A program made the position numbers and the translations under genes. Below are positions 45,794 to 55,345 of a DNA stretch of 64,000 bases, one piece after another. Positions within the stretch are counted from its first letter, which is position 1. Each line of letters opens with the position of its first letter. The stretch is from the NCBI RefSeq assembly GCF_008923245.1, contig NZ_WBOS01000002.1, positions 310,001-374,000 on the forward strand. The letters are read 5' to 3'. The notes under the pieces are model-generated. The model worked only from the letters and a program-made list of their open reading frames with translations, had not been told where the DNA came from and did no database searches. Source of the DNA: Cytobacillus depressus (GTDB taxonomy: Bacteria > Bacillota > Bacilli > Bacillales > Cytobacillaceae).

Positions 45794-45797
45794 TTGC

Positions 45798-45983
45798 TTA
45801 TAATAAATTATTTTCCCTCATTTTCTTTTTCGTTTTAAATCCGAATCCCATTACGAGAACTAATAAAATAATTGCACTCAATATCCCTAATAAACTTCTT
45901 TCTGCTATAGCTACTCCAATTCCCATCATGCATAGTGCAGCGGCAAAGGCAAAAGCTAATAACGGCCATTTAATTTGTTTCAT
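45798..45983 (-). CDS. ylaF: Small two-helix membrane protein YlaF
   Basis: 61 residues with two membrane helices (about 8-26 and 31-50) and a basic C-terminus (FKTKKKMREN). It matches B. subtilis YlaF and is divergent from typA as expected. GGGAGGTTAG precedes the start. Function unknown. Confidence 0.85.
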   Translation of the reverse strand: MKQIKWPLLAFAFAAALCMMGIGVAIAERSLLGILSAIILLVLVMGFGFKTKKKMRENNLL

Positions 45984-46166
45984 GAAAGCTAACCTCCCAT
46001 TTTGGGTGTCTATTCCATTTTTGAATAAATATTTTCTATTCTAATATTTATTTTACACAAAAACGTTTTAAGTTTCCACTTTATTTGTGATATAATGTTT
46101 CAGTTGTAGATAAGGACAAAAAAATTGATGATATTAATCTGTTAAATACAGGTAGGAGGAACTTAC

Positions 46167-48005
46167 TTGAAACTTAGAGAAGACATACGTAATATTGCGA
46201 TCATTGCACACGTAGACCATGGAAAAACAACTATGGTTGACCAGCTTTTAAAACAGGCTGGAACTTTCAGATCTAATGAACATGTTGAAGAACGTGCGAT
46301 GGATTCAAATGACATTGAAAGAGAGCGCGGAATTACTATTTTAGCCAAAAATACGGCTATTCAATATAAAGATACAAGAATTAACATCCTAGATACTCCA
46401 GGGCACGCAGACTTTGGTGGGGAAGTAGAGCGAATCATGAAAATGGTTGATGGCGTTCTGCTTATTGTGGATGCTTATGAAGGGTGCATGCCACAAACAC
46501 GCTTCGTTTTAAAGAAAGCTTTGGAACAAAATTTAACTCCAATTGTGGTGGTTAATAAAATTGACCGCGATTTTGCTCGTCCTGAAGAAGTTATTGATGA
46601 AGTGTTAGATTTATTTATTGAGCTTGAAGCGAATGAAGAACAGCTAGAGTTCCCAGTCATCTATGCATCAGGCATTAATGGTACAGCGAGCACAGATCCG
46701 TCTAAACAAGATGAGAATATGCAGGCACTTTATGATGCAATCGTCAATCATATTCCAGCGCCAGTAGATAATCGCGATGAAGCTTTACAATTCCAAGTAT
46801 CATTACTTGATTATAATGATTATGTCGGTAGAATTGGTATTGGACGTGTTTTCCGAGGAACGATTAAAGTTGGCCAGCAAGTGGCTTTAATGAAATTAGA
46901 TGGCTCCGTGAAACAATTTCGTGTAACGAAAATATTTGGGTTCTTTGGCTTAAAGCGTCAGGAAATTGAAGAAGCTTTTGCAGGAGATTTAATTGCGTTA
47001 TCGGGAATGGAAGATATTAACGTTGGTGAGACAGTATGCCCTATTGAGCATCAAGAGGCATTACCTGTTCTTCATATTGATGAGCCAACTTTACAAATGA
47101 CTTTCCTTGTTAATAATAGCCCATTTGCAGGGAGAGAAGGAAAATATCTCACTGCAAGAAAAGTAGAGGAAAGATTGCGTGCACAGTTGCAAACAGATGT
47201 AAGTCTTCGTGTTGATAATACAGACTCTCCTGATGCATGGATCGTATCCGGACGTGGGGAACTGCATTTATCTATTCTCATTGAGAATATGCGTCGTGAA
47301 GGTTATGAACTGCAGGTTTCAAAGCCAGAAGTTATTGTAAGAGAAATTGATGGTGTTCGTTGTGAGCCAGTTGAACGGGTACAAATTGATGTGCCTGAAG
47401 AACATACAGGAGCCATTATGGAGTCAATTGGTGCAAGAAAAGGCGAAATGCTTGATATGATTAATAATGGTAGTGGGCAAGTACGGTTAATTTTTAATGT
47501 GCCAGCCCGTGGTCTTATCGGTTACTCAACAGAGTTTCTTACGATGACACGCGGTTATGGGATTATCAATCATACTTTCGATAGCTATCAGCCAATGGCA
47601 CAAGGTCAGGTTGGCGGAAGACGTCAAGGTGTTCTTGTCTCAATGGAGAGCGGAAAGACGTCTACTTATGGTATTATGCAAGTAGAAGACCGAGGAACGA
47701 TTTTTGTTGAACCAGGAATTGAAATTTACGAAGGTATGATCGTTGGGGAGCATAATCGTGAAAATGATCTTACTGTAAATATTACGAAAGTTAAACAAGC
47801 AACTAATGTTCGTTCAGCAACGAAAGATCAAACGACGACGATGAAAAAGCCGCGTATTATGACACTTGAAGAAGCATTAGAATATTTAAATGAAGATGAA
47901 TATTGCGAAGTGACACCTGAGTCGATCCGTCTCCGTAAAAAGATTCTTGATAAAAACGAACGTGAAAGAATGGCGAAGAAGAAAAAATATGCGGAAATGA
48001 GCTAA
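46167..48005 (+). CDS. typA: Translational GTPase TypA/BipA
   Basis: 612 residues from TTG 46167 behind GTAGGAGG. G motifs: [13 protein letters not shown] near residue 13, the RGITI switch, [12 protein letters not shown] and NKIDRD. The EF-G-like domains III and V and the BipA-specific C-terminal domain ([18 protein letters not shown], then [20 protein letters not shown]) are complete. TypA acts on ribosome assembly and stress translation. It leads an operon with ylaH and the next ORF. A TATAAT lies at 46091-46096, but the matching -35 is poor. Confidence 0.96.
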   Translation: MKLREDIRNIAIIAHVDHGKTTMVDQLLKQAGTFRSNEHVEERAMDSNDIERERGITILAKNTAIQYKDTRINILDTPGHADFGGEVERIMKMVDGVLLIVDAYEGCMPQTRFVLKKALEQNLTPIVVVNKIDRDFARPEEVIDEVLDLFIELEANEEQLEFPVIYASGINGTASTDPSKQDENMQALYDAIVNHIPAPVDNRDEALQFQVSLLDYNDYVGRIGIGRVFRGTIKVGQQVALMKLDGSVKQFRVTKIFGFFGLKRQEIEEAFAGDLIALSGMEDINVGETVCPIEHQEALPVLHIDEPTLQMTFLVNNSPFAGREGKYLTARKVEERLRAQLQTDVSLRVDNTDSPDAWIVSGRGELHLSILIENMRREGYELQVSKPEVIVREIDGVRCEPVERVQIDVPEEHTGAIMESIGARKGEMLDMINNGSGQVRLIFNVPARGLIGYSTEFLTMTRGYGIINHTFDSYQPMAQGQVGGRRQGVLVSMESGKTSTYGIMQVEDRGTIFVEPGIEIYEGMIVGEHNRENDLTVNITKVKQATNVRSATKDQTTTMKKPRIMTLEEALEYLNEDEYCEVTPESIRLRKKILDKNERERMAKKKKYAEMS

Positions 48006-48041
48006 GAGGTTTCCTCGAAGGGAAGGGGGAGTAGTTGGGAA

Positions 48042-48359
48042 TTGGTTGATGTAAATGAACGCTTATCTTTTTTTGCTGCATTATTTAAAGTACAAGAAAA
48101 CTCTGATCTCGGCATGTGGCTCTTATATTTGACGATTATTGCGCTTTGCATTATCGTGTTTAAACTTGGGTTTGCTAAAAAGTTGCCAATTGCAAAATCA
48201 ATGATTATTTATCTCTTTCTTATTTTAGGATGTACAGTGTTAACCTTTTTCGCCGTGTTCCTTCCGATTACTGAAGGACTAGTTGTCGCCGCGTTAATAT
48301 TAATTATTTATAAAATCCGGCTTCATCAGTCCAAAAAGCAGGAAGGAAAACAAATGTAG
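48042..48359 (+). CDS. ylaH: YlaH-like membrane protein
   Basis: 105 residues from TTG 48042, about ten bases after AAGGGGGAG. Three hydrophobic segments (about 24-42, 52-72 and 76-92) and a basic C-terminus ([11 protein letters not shown]). It follows typA as in B. subtilis and matches YlaH. Function unknown. Confidence 0.85.
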   Translation: MVDVNERLSFFAALFKVQENSDLGMWLLYLTIIALCIIVFKLGFAKKLPIAKSMIIYLFLILGCTVLTFFAVFLPITEGLVVAALILIIYKIRLHQSKKQEGKQM

Positions 48360-48374
48360 GTTGGGGATGACAAA

Positions 48375-48665
48375 ATGAAATCATTGCAGGATACGTTGTA
48401 TAATTGGCTAACGATTAAAATTGTCAGTTTGGAGCGACCGGATGATACGGCAGCAGTTGAAACAGAAGAAATGTTTGCTGCTATGCTGAGGGATGAACAC
48501 GAGCTTTCAAATATTGAAATAGAGAAAGATGACGTAATGTATTACGTTCATTATGATCAAAACGGTGAAAGAAAAAAATCCCGCTTTCCGAGAGAGCTTA
48601 TTGAAGTAATGTTGAATCAAATAAATTCTGAGCCTGAAAAATATGTGAATTACCCAGAAGACTAA
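48375..48665 (+). CDS. Small acidic protein, unknown
   Basis: 96 residues behind TTGGGGATG, 15 bases after ylaH, so probably the third gene of the typA operon. It is acidic, with a run DTAAVETEEMFAAMLRDEHEL and a strand-rich middle (VMYYVHYDQNGERKKSRF). No signal, membrane segment or Cys. B. subtilis has no gene that I recall at this point. A terminator follows. Confidence 0.7.
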   Translation: MKSLQDTLYNWLTIKIVSLERPDDTAAVETEEMFAAMLRDEHELSNIEIEKDDVMYYVHYDQNGERKKSRFPRELIEVMLNQINSEPEKYVNYPED

Positions 48666-48666
48666 A

Positions 48667-48694
48667 AAAGAGGGAGACGATTGTCTCCCTCTTT
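48667..48694. terminator. Bidirectional terminator
   Basis: AAAGAGGGAGAC / GTCTCCCTCTTT with a four-base loop, between the typA operon and ylaI. Confidence 0.9.
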
Positions 48695-48699
48695 ACTTT

Positions 48700-48900
48700 T
48701 CACCATTCATCTTCTTCTACCTTACTTTGATATAATTTAAAGTTCCCTGTCTCGATTCTCTTTTGGGTTTTTTCTGTAATTCTTGATGAACACTCTTTGC
48801 ACATATAAGTATGAATCGGACGGTTTCTTAGCCTTTTTGCTTGAAATGATTGATCTTCAATCGCTTCAATTTTATCACATAAAACACATTTTACTTTCAT
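48700..48900 (-). CDS. ylaI: Zinc-ribbon protein YlaI
   Basis: 66 residues from ATG 48900, six bases after GAGGTG; the GTG at 48909 overlaps that site. Two Cys pairs (CVLC near residue 5 and CKEC near residue 34) make a probable zinc ribbon; the rest is basic and helical (RITEKTQKRIETG). It matches the YlaI/DUF2197 family. A role in nucleic-acid binding is plausible but untested. Confidence 0.85.
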   Translation of the reverse strand: MKVKCVLCDKIEAIEDQSFQAKRLRNRPIHTYMCKECSSRITEKTQKRIETGNFKLYQSKVEEDEW

Positions 48901-49059
48901 TTTCGACACCTCATATAAAAAACATGATTATTTTCATGACTATATATAATTATATATGATAGGTAGCTTCCTTTCGACTTTCTTTTTATTAAGGTTAATT
49001 TGTAATAGTTGAAAGTTAAGGATAAGCATACTATGATGAAGGATAAAGGAGTGATAATT

Positions 49060-49515
49060 ATGGCAAATCAAGTAGAGCCTAAGCTAATTAAACCACTTAT
49101 GGATGCTTTGCAGCAAGAACGGTTTGTAACATTGGCTACGATTGATCATGAAACAGGTGGACCGAATGTTAGTGCCATTTCATGGGTGCTGGCTAAAAAT
49201 GACGAAACTATTTATTTTGCCGTTGATAATCGGTCAAGAATTGTTCAAAACATTAATAATAACAAACAGGCTGTTATTAATTTAATTGCCAATGAATCTA
49301 CATATTCCATAAGTGGGAATGCCTCAGTAAAGGAAGAAAAATTAGAGGGTGTTCCACTAAAGCTTGCCCTAATAGAAGTTGTTATTAACGAAGTACGAGA
49401 TGTGATGTTTTACGGTTCAAAAATTGTTGCTGAACCACAATATGATAAAACGTATGATAAAAATGCGGCTACGCGCTTAGATAAACAAGTAATGGATGCA
49501 ATGAAAAAAGCTTAG
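49060..49515 (+). CDS. Pyridoxamine 5'-phosphate oxidase-like flavoprotein
   Basis: 151 residues from ATG 49060 behind AAAGGAGTG. The split-barrel FMN fold is suggested by FVTLATIDHETGGPNVSAISWV near the start and YFAVDNRSRIVQNI in the middle, typical of general-stress or FMN-binding PNPOx-like proteins. It is shorter than true PdxH and lacks its C-terminal signature. It does not occur at this position in B. subtilis. Substrate unknown. Confidence 0.8.
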   Translation: MANQVEPKLIKPLMDALQQERFVTLATIDHETGGPNVSAISWVLAKNDETIYFAVDNRSRIVQNINNNKQAVINLIANESTYSISGNASVKEEKLEGVPLKLALIEVVINEVRDVMFYGSKIVAEPQYDKTYDKNAATRLDKQVMDAMKKA

Positions 49516-49537
49516 TCCACTCGACTAAGCTTTTTTC
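49503..49537. terminator. Bidirectional terminator
   Basis: AAAAAAGCTTAGT / ACTAAGCTTTTTT stem; it overlaps the end of the PNPOx-like gene. Confidence 0.9.
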
Positions 49538-49541
49538 ATTG

Positions 49542-50153
49542 CTAATCAAACTTATTTCTATCTTTTAAATGGTTTGATTGCTCTTCCTGTTGATTTTCGA
49601 GCTTTTGCTGTTCAGATGGATTGAGCTTCTTTTTTGGTACTTCTGGCGCATTTCTAGGAGTTGGTTCAATAATGTCGGCTGGTACTTCTGGCATGAGCCG
49701 GCCTGCTATATCTGCTAATTCATCCATTATGCCTCGAATTGGCTTACCATCCCGTATGTCGCCCGCAATTTCTCTTAAGCGTGCATTCATATCCGGATCA
49801 GCAACAATAATTGCTCTTGCACCATCAGGGTCATGCTTCAAACTTTCCGCGACTGAATATTTAATTGCCCCAACCTCTGATCTTTCTAATTTATCATTTA
49901 CATCGATACCTACAATGGCATATCTTCCTAACACGACTGCTGTTGCGTCATTTACATTAGGAATGCTCGTTGCAAGATTGACTAAGCGTGCAGCAATTTG
50001 CTGCCCAGTTGTTCGATTCACCTCCTGAATCGCACTATTTTTTACATTAACTAAGTTTTGTTTTTGGCTAGGCTTTTCCTGACTTTGATTGTTCATTCCA
50101 GTACAACCTGTCATAAAAATTATTGCTAGTACAAATGGGCACCATTTCTTCAA
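49542..50153 (-). CDS. ylaJ: YhcN/YlaJ-family sporulation lipoprotein
   Basis: 203 residues if it starts at TTG 50153, eight bases after AGGAGA; the ATG at 50162 lies within that site. The lipobox is MTGC (Cys near residue 17). The YhcN/YlaJ domain is visible: VNDATAVVLGRYAIVGIDVN and SVAESLKHDPDGARAIIVADPD. The tail is rich in Pro, Lys and Gln. The family is found on the spore inner membrane. Opposite in direction to ylaK, as in B. subtilis. Confidence 0.88.
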   Translation of the reverse strand: MKKWCPFVLAIIFMTGCTGMNNQSQEKPSQKQNLVNVKNSAIQEVNRTTGQQIAARLVNLATSIPNVNDATAVVLGRYAIVGIDVNDKLERSEVGAIKYSVAESLKHDPDGARAIIVADPDMNARLREIAGDIRDGKPIRGIMDELADIAGRLMPEVPADIIEPTPRNAPEVPKKKLNPSEQQKLENQQEEQSNHLKDRNKFD

Positions 50154-50347
50154 CGTTATCATCTCCTATGTAAAGGCTGATTTTCTGAATGTGGGTGATG
50201 AATTCCAGAGAAACACAGGTTTTTTAAAGGATTCATTATCGATTATTGTGCAATTTTTCGTCTATCTTTATTCTGAAAAACATATATTTAAGCAAAGTTC
50301 CATTCGTTCCACTGTTTTGATACTTAAGAGGAGCAGGAGGCATAAGA

Positions 50348-51676
50348 TTGAGTAAAATATATGTGTTAGATACAAACGTCTTGTTACAAGACCCTCATTC
50401 GATTTTTTCTTTTGAAGAAAATGAAGTAGTTATTCCAGCCGTTGTGCTAGAGGAAGTGGATTCAAAGAAAAGATATATGGATGAAATCGGCAGGAATGCA
50501 AGACATGTATCAAGACTGATTGACAGCTTTAGAGGTAATGGAAAACTTCATGAACGAATTCCTCTTGAAAATGGCGGAAGCTTGCGAATTGAATTAAACC
50601 ATCGCTCATTTCAGCAACTACAGGATATTTTTATTGAAAAAACGAACGATAATCGAATATTGGCAGTAGCAAAAAATCTTTCTTTAGAAGAAGAAACGAA
50701 AGAAGATGGAAAAACAGTCATTTTAGTTAGTAAAGATGCACTCGTAAGGGTTAAGGCTGATGCAATCGGACTATTAAGTGAAGATTATCTAAGTGATCGA
50801 GTGATTGAGAATGATCATGTTTACACAGGATTTTTAGAAGTGTATACGGCGAAGGAAACGATCGATCGTTATTATGAAAAGGGTGAAATCCAGGCTTCGG
50901 AAATCGTTACCTTTCCATTGTTTCCAAATCAATTTCTTGTTATGAAGGATGCCTTAGGATCTTCAGCTTCAGCGATTGGAATTGTAGATAAATCCCGGAA
51001 AAAATTAAAGAAGCTCATATTTGATTACGACCATATATGGGGGATCAAACCGAGAAATGTACAGCAAACAGCCGCTTTCGAGCTTTTATTAAGAAAGGAC
51101 CTTCCGCTTGTCACGTTAACAGGAAAGGCAGGAACAGGAAAAACGCTTCTTGCTTTGGCATCGGGTCTATTACAGACAGAAGATCATGGAGCATACAAAA
51201 AACTTCTTGTAGCACGTCCGATTGTACCGGTAGGAAAAGATATAGGATTTCTTCCTGGAGAAAAAGAGGAAAAGCTCAGACCGTGGATGCAGCCCATCTA
51301 TGACAACTTAGAATATTTATTTAACGTAAAAAAGCCTGGAGAATTGGATGCTATTTTGGCAGGAATGGGTTCGATTGAAGTGGAAGCATTAACTTATATT
51401 CGAGGCAGAAGTATTCCAGATCAATATATCATTATTGACGAAGCACAAAACTTAACAAAACATGAGGTCAAAACAATTCTTACACGTGTAGGGGAAGGAA
51501 GCAAAATTGTCTTAATGGGAGACCCTGAACAAATAGACCATCCTTATTTAGATGCTTATAACAATGGATTGACATACGTGGTTGAGAGGTTTAAAGACCA
51601 AATGATTGCCGGTCATGTGAAGCTGATTAAAGGGGAAAGGTCCGGACTTGCTCAATTGGCGGCTGATCTTCTTTAG
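50348..51676 (+). CDS. ylaK: PIN-PhoH ATPase YlaK (PhoH2 type)
   Basis: 442 residues from TTG 50348 behind AGGAGG. An N-terminal PIN domain (about 1-140) has acidic residues in YVLDTNVLL, LEEVD and NDNRILAVA. A PhoH ATPase domain (about 230-442) has Walker A LTGKAGTGKTLLAL, VARPIVPVGKDIGFLPG and Walker B IIIDEAQNLT. This PIN-PhoH fusion is the PhoH2 class; homologs have RNA helicase and RNase activity. No antitoxin gene accompanies it. Confidence 0.93.
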   Translation: MSKIYVLDTNVLLQDPHSIFSFEENEVVIPAVVLEEVDSKKRYMDEIGRNARHVSRLIDSFRGNGKLHERIPLENGGSLRIELNHRSFQQLQDIFIEKTNDNRILAVAKNLSLEEETKEDGKTVILVSKDALVRVKADAIGLLSEDYLSDRVIENDHVYTGFLEVYTAKETIDRYYEKGEIQASEIVTFPLFPNQFLVMKDALGSSASAIGIVDKSRKKLKKLIFDYDHIWGIKPRNVQQTAAFELLLRKDLPLVTLTGKAGTGKTLLALASGLLQTEDHGAYKKLLVARPIVPVGKDIGFLPGEKEEKLRPWMQPIYDNLEYLFNVKKPGELDAILAGMGSIEVEALTYIRGRSIPDQYIIIDEAQNLTKHEVKTILTRVGEGSKIVLMGDPEQIDHPYLDAYNNGLTYVVERFKDQMIAGHVKLIKGERSGLAQLAADLL

Positions 51677-51683
51677 AGGGCAA

Positions 51684-51712
51684 AAGGGGCGAAAGTGCTC
51701 GCCCCTTTCCGG
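51684..51712. terminator. Bidirectional terminator
   Basis: AAAGGGGCG / CGCCCCTTT with an eight-base loop between ylaK and ylaL. Confidence 0.8.
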
Positions 51713-51715
51713 GAC

Positions 51716-52216
51716 TTACTGAATTTTAAATGCCTTTACTTTTTTAATCGGTTGATGCTTATTACTTCCGTCTCCAAAATATACATGGACAGGCCCATCT
51801 TCTTTTAAAGGTTTTCCGTTAATCGAGAAACCAAGGATAATTTTTGTAGCATCACGTAGTGGCAAGCTGATTTCTCCCTCATCTTCGCAATATATAATAA
51901 GGGTAGTAGCGTTCTCATTCGGCTCAGCATTTTTGATAAATGGCGCCAAGGGGATACCGAAAGTTCCATTCAGCACTTTTTCTTTTTCGAATTTCTTTTC
52001 TGTTTTTAATGTTGGAGGAAAAACAGCCCCCTCCATAATTTCTCTATCCCAATGCTTAGAAATTGACCTCGTATATTCCTCCAATCCATCACTTGAATTT
52101 TTTTCTGATTCAAAATATGATAATAAATCGACTCGTCTGTCATCAAAAATCCATACTCCAGGATCGAGCGTAATTGCATATTTTACATTTCCACTTAATA
52201 AAATAATATTTTCCAT
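51716..52216 (-). CDS. ylaL: YlaL-family protein, unknown function
   Basis: 166 residues with GGAGGAATTC just upstream of the start. Cytosolic, acidic, strand-rich (NIILLSGNVKYAITLDPGVWIFDDRRVDL at the start, split by Gly and Pro; HVYFGDGSNKHQPIKKVKAF at the end). Placed between ylaK and ylaM as in B. subtilis, and the style agrees. No catalytic motif seen. Confidence 0.8.
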   Translation of the reverse strand: MENIILLSGNVKYAITLDPGVWIFDDRRVDLLSYFESEKNSSDGLEEYTRSISKHWDREIMEGAVFPPTLKTEKKFEKEKVLNGTFGIPLAPFIKNAEPNENATTLIIYCEDEGEISLPLRDATKIILGFSINGKPLKEDGPVHVYFGDGSNKHQPIKKVKAFKIQ

Positions 52217-52361
52217 ATGAATTCCTCCAAAAGGGCAAAAAACTTCACTTCAAAGGTAAGTATACAGATTATTAATTGAATTGTCATACATACACCCAAA
52301 TGTTAGAATTAAATTCTAATTTTAAACCAAAATATTAAGAAAATGTTTGGGGGAAGTTCTC

Positions 52362-53288
52362 TTGACATGTCAAACCAGTGATGAATTGCAGTCTATTATA
52401 AATGAAGTTCATTCTTTAGCAGAAGAGGGGAAAGTGGCTGATTATATTCCAGCTCTAGCAAAAGCAAATAAGCAGGACCTCGCTGTTACCATTTACAAAA
52501 GCAATAATGAGTGTCTCTATGCAGGTTCTTATACAAAAAAATTCACTTTGCAAAGTATCTCAAAAGTGCTCGTTTTAGCACTTGCCCTGCAAGATCGTGG
52601 AATTGATTACGTATTTAAAAGAGTAGGTATGGAGCCAACCGGGGACCCATTTAATTCGATTTCCAAACTTGAAACGTCTATCCCGTCAAAACCATTAAAT
52701 CCAATGATTAATGCCGGAGCACTTGCGGTTACAAATATGATTAAAGGAGAAAGTTTGCATGAGAAATGGGCGAGAATCCTTAATTTCGTGCAATGTTTAT
52801 CAAAAAAGAATCTTACATATGACATAGAAGTTGCAAATTCAGAGCTTGAAACAGCATGGCTAAATCGGTCACTCTGCTATTTTATGAAACAGCATCAAGT
52901 GATCACTGGTGATGTAGAGGAACTAATGATGCTTTACACGAAGCAATGCGCAATTGAAATGGATTGCTTTGATTTAGCAAGGATCGGGGCGGTATTCGCA
53001 TTAAATGGAATGGATCCTGAAACTGGAGAGAGGCTTTTGCCAATACAAATTGCAAGGATTTGCAAAACCTTTATGGTCACTTGCGGAATGTATAACGCAT
53101 CAGGTGAATTTGCAATTAAAGTAGGGATACCGGCGAAGAGCGGTGTATCAGGCGGAATTCTTGCCGTTGTACCAGATCAATACGGAATTGGTGTATTTGG
53201 CCCGTCTCTAGATGAGAAGGGTAACAGCATAGCCGGTATTAAATTGCTAGAGGAACTCGCAAAACGATTTGATTTTAGTATATTTTAA
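52362..53288 (+). CDS. glsA: Glutaminase (YlaM type)
   Basis: 308 residues from TTG 52362 behind GGGGGAAG, giving an N-terminus TCQTSDELQ that matches B. subtilis YlaM. The serine-dependent beta-lactamase-like fold shows the Ser65-x-x-Lys68 motif in FTLQSISKVL, NPMINAGALAVT, and KSGVSGGILAVVP. It hydrolyses glutamine to glutamate and ammonia. Runs in the same direction as ylaN but with a separate ribosome site and about 90 bases between. Confidence 0.93.
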   Translation: MTCQTSDELQSIINEVHSLAEEGKVADYIPALAKANKQDLAVTIYKSNNECLYAGSYTKKFTLQSISKVLVLALALQDRGIDYVFKRVGMEPTGDPFNSISKLETSIPSKPLNPMINAGALAVTNMIKGESLHEKWARILNFVQCLSKKNLTYDIEVANSELETAWLNRSLCYFMKQHQVITGDVEELMMLYTKQCAIEMDCFDLARIGAVFALNGMDPETGERLLPIQIARICKTFMVTCGMYNASGEFAIKVGIPAKSGVSGGILAVVPDQYGIGVFGPSLDEKGNSIAGIKLLEELAKRFDFSIF

Positions 53289-53379
53289 ACGTATGCAACC
53301 CTCATTATTTCTTGCTTTTTTCTTATCTTGAGTTTAAAATTTATAGATAGGATGATCGCTCGGAAATGGGGGATTGAAG

Positions 53380-53661
53380 TTGGCTTCAGAAATGATTATC
53401 GATCACAAGGAAAGAGCTAATGCCTTATTAAAGGCTGATGCTGCTAAAATATTAAAACTTATTAAAGTCCAGATGGACAATCTTACTATGCCGCAATGCC
53501 CTTTATACGAAGAGGTACTTGATACGCAAATGTTTGGGTTGTCTCGGGAAATAGATTTTGCCGTTCGTCTCGGCTTAATTGAACAAAAGGAAGGAAAAGC
53601 AATCTTGGCAGAATTAGAAAAGGAACTTTCAATTCTTCATGATGCTTCTGTAAGAAAATAA
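53380..53661 (+). CDS. ylaN: YlaN (UPF0358), Fur-interacting iron protein
   Basis: 93 residues from TTG 53380, eight bases after GGGG; the TTG at 53374 is too close to that site. The central block [20 protein letters not shown] followed by [15 protein letters not shown] is nearly invariant in Bacillus YlaN. Recent work in B. subtilis and Staphylococcus links YlaN to Fe(II) binding and relief of Fur repression; it is essential in B. subtilis under iron limitation. Confidence 0.93.
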   Translation: MASEMIIDHKERANALLKADAAKILKLIKVQMDNLTMPQCPLYEEVLDTQMFGLSREIDFAVRLGLIEQKEGKAILAELEKELSILHDASVRK

Positions 53662-53667
53662 AATTGA

Positions 53668-53790
53668 AAAGCGTAAGCGCCTTCGGAACAATTACGGAAC
53701 AAATTGTTCCTGCGGTGACTATTCTAAGAAGCTTTCATTGTCCTTCTGCATTGTCGACACTAGTACGTCCTGTACGTGTAGCTAGACATC
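53668..53790. repeat. Dispersed intergenic repeat, family B, copy 4
   Basis: Starts GAAAAGCGTAAGCGCCTTCGG, includes a hairpin GGAACAATTACGGAACAAATTGTTCC, and carries the core GCATTGTCGACACTAGTACG at 53748-53767, then CTAGACATCATT. It covers much of the gap 53662-54031; the rest is AT-rich with no gene. Confidence 0.75.
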
Positions 53791-53798
53791 ATTAAATA

Positions 53799-53840
53799 AA
53801 AAAACTCAAACAATCTTTATTGATTGTTTGAGTTTTTTTA
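53799..53840 (+). terminator. Terminator after ylaN
   Basis: AAAAAACTCAAACAATC / GATTGTTTGAGTTTTTT with a six-base loop. Confidence 0.9.
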
Positions 53841-54031
53841 TAATTACATTAAGCGGCTAAAAATGTATGTGAAAAATAGAAGTTGTTTAATAAATTTATT
53901 AAATAGTATAACATAATTATAGATTTTTCATAAATAGTGTGTTACATTTAAAACAACTTTTCTTCCATGCAGGTATTTTAACGCTTTAGTCGAATAAAAA
54001 ACTTTACATTGAAGATAAGGGAAGAGGATGG

Positions 54032-55234
54032 ATGTTCAAAAAAATCTTAAAATCATATGATTATTCTTTAATTATTGCTGTAGTACTTTTATCTATTTTT
54101 GGCTTAATTATGGTTTACAGTGCAAGCATGGTTTGGGCTGTACAGCGCTATGGGTATGAAAGCGATCATTTTTATGATAAGCAAAAGCTTAATTTAATAA
54201 TTGCTGGAATAGCCTTTGTTATTATGGCATTATTCCCATATAAAGCGATGCTAAGCAATAAAATTCTTGTGCCAATGGTATTTCTTTCATTAATCGGCTT
54301 GTTTGCTTTATTTATTTTTGGACATGCTGCGGGAAATGCGCAAAGCTGGTTTAAATTGGGGGCTCGAAACCTTCAGCCATCTGAATTCGTCAAGCTGACT
54401 GTAATTATTTATTTGTCAGCTGTTTATGCAAAGAAACAATCGTATATTAATGAATTCAACAAAGGGGTCGTTCCACCGCTCGTTTATTTATTTCTTGCTT
54501 GCTTGTTTGTAGCAATCCAGCCTGACTTTGGAACAGCAGGGATTATTTTTGTCATTGCAGTGATGATTATTTTCGCTTCTGGCATGAGTTATAAAAATAT
54601 TTTTAAGTTAGGTTTTACTGGAGTATTGATTGTTTTGCCCATAGCACTTATTATGAAAGATAAAATATTCACGAATGTTCGTATTGGGCGGCTTGTGGCA
54701 TTTCAAGATCCATTTGAAACCGAATTTGGCTACCATTTAGTTAATTCATATTTGGCATTAGGAGCAGGCGGGCTTAAAGGGTTAGGTTTAGGTCATAGCA
54801 TTCAAAAGCTAGGATACTTACCTGAGGCACATACTGATTTCATTATGGCTGTAATTGCCGAAGAATTAGGTGCTTTTGGTGTATGTTTCGTCTTACTGCT
54901 TCTCGGTTATATCGTTCTGCGGGGATTATACATTGGATTAAAATGTAAAGATCCTTTTGGCAGTTTACTAGCGATAGGGATTTCTAGTATGATAGGCATT
55001 CAATCCTTTATTAATCTAGCGGGAATTTCTGGGGTTATACCATTAACTGGAGTACCGTTGCCTTTTATTAGCTATGGGGGATCATCACTCCTGCAGCTTT
55101 CCCTTGCAATGGGAATTCTTGTTAATGTGTCAATGTTCGTCACGTATGAAAAGAAATATAAAGGTACCTCTAATAAGGTAAAGCAGGAGCCTATTCATAA
55201 TGATACAAATCGAGTTCTTAACTTCCGTAAATAA
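54032..55234 (+). CDS. ftsW: Septal peptidoglycan polymerase FtsW
   Basis: 400 residues behind GGGAAGAGG with about ten membrane helices. SEDS-family features: SLIIAVVLLSIFGLIMVYSAS at the N-terminus, NLQPSEFVKL, QPDFGTAG, the catalytic-site region EAHTDFIMAVIAEELG, and the GVPLPFISYGGSS motif. The ylaN-ftsW-pyc order matches B. subtilis, which separates it from RodA and SpoVE. FtsW polymerises lipid II at the division septum with its partner PBP. Confidence 0.94.
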   Translation: MFKKILKSYDYSLIIAVVLLSIFGLIMVYSASMVWAVQRYGYESDHFYDKQKLNLIIAGIAFVIMALFPYKAMLSNKILVPMVFLSLIGLFALFIFGHAAGNAQSWFKLGARNLQPSEFVKLTVIIYLSAVYAKKQSYINEFNKGVVPPLVYLFLACLFVAIQPDFGTAGIIFVIAVMIIFASGMSYKNIFKLGFTGVLIVLPIALIMKDKIFTNVRIGRLVAFQDPFETEFGYHLVNSYLALGAGGLKGLGLGHSIQKLGYLPEAHTDFIMAVIAEELGAFGVCFVLLLLGYIVLRGLYIGLKCKDPFGSLLAIGISSMIGIQSFINLAGISGVIPLTGVPLPFISYGGSSLLQLSLAMGILVNVSMFVTYEKKYKGTSNKVKQEPIHNDTNRVLNFRK

Positions 55235-55345
55235 GTGTCAGTCATTTCTGCACTTACAATATATTCAATTGCAATCGGCTAACATTAGCCATTGCAGATT
55301 GGTAATTTCCAGAAAAATCAATAAAGTGAAGATGAGGTGTTTTTG

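Noticed and set aside
46068..46096. Sigma-A promoter for typA
   Set aside because: TATAAT at 46091 is perfect but the -35 at the right distance matches only about three of six bases, so it is mentioned with typA and not called as a feature.
48941..48956. AT palindrome ATATATAATTATATAT-like sequence before the PNPOx gene
   Set aside because: Simple AT alternation of this length is expected by chance in such sequence; no further support.
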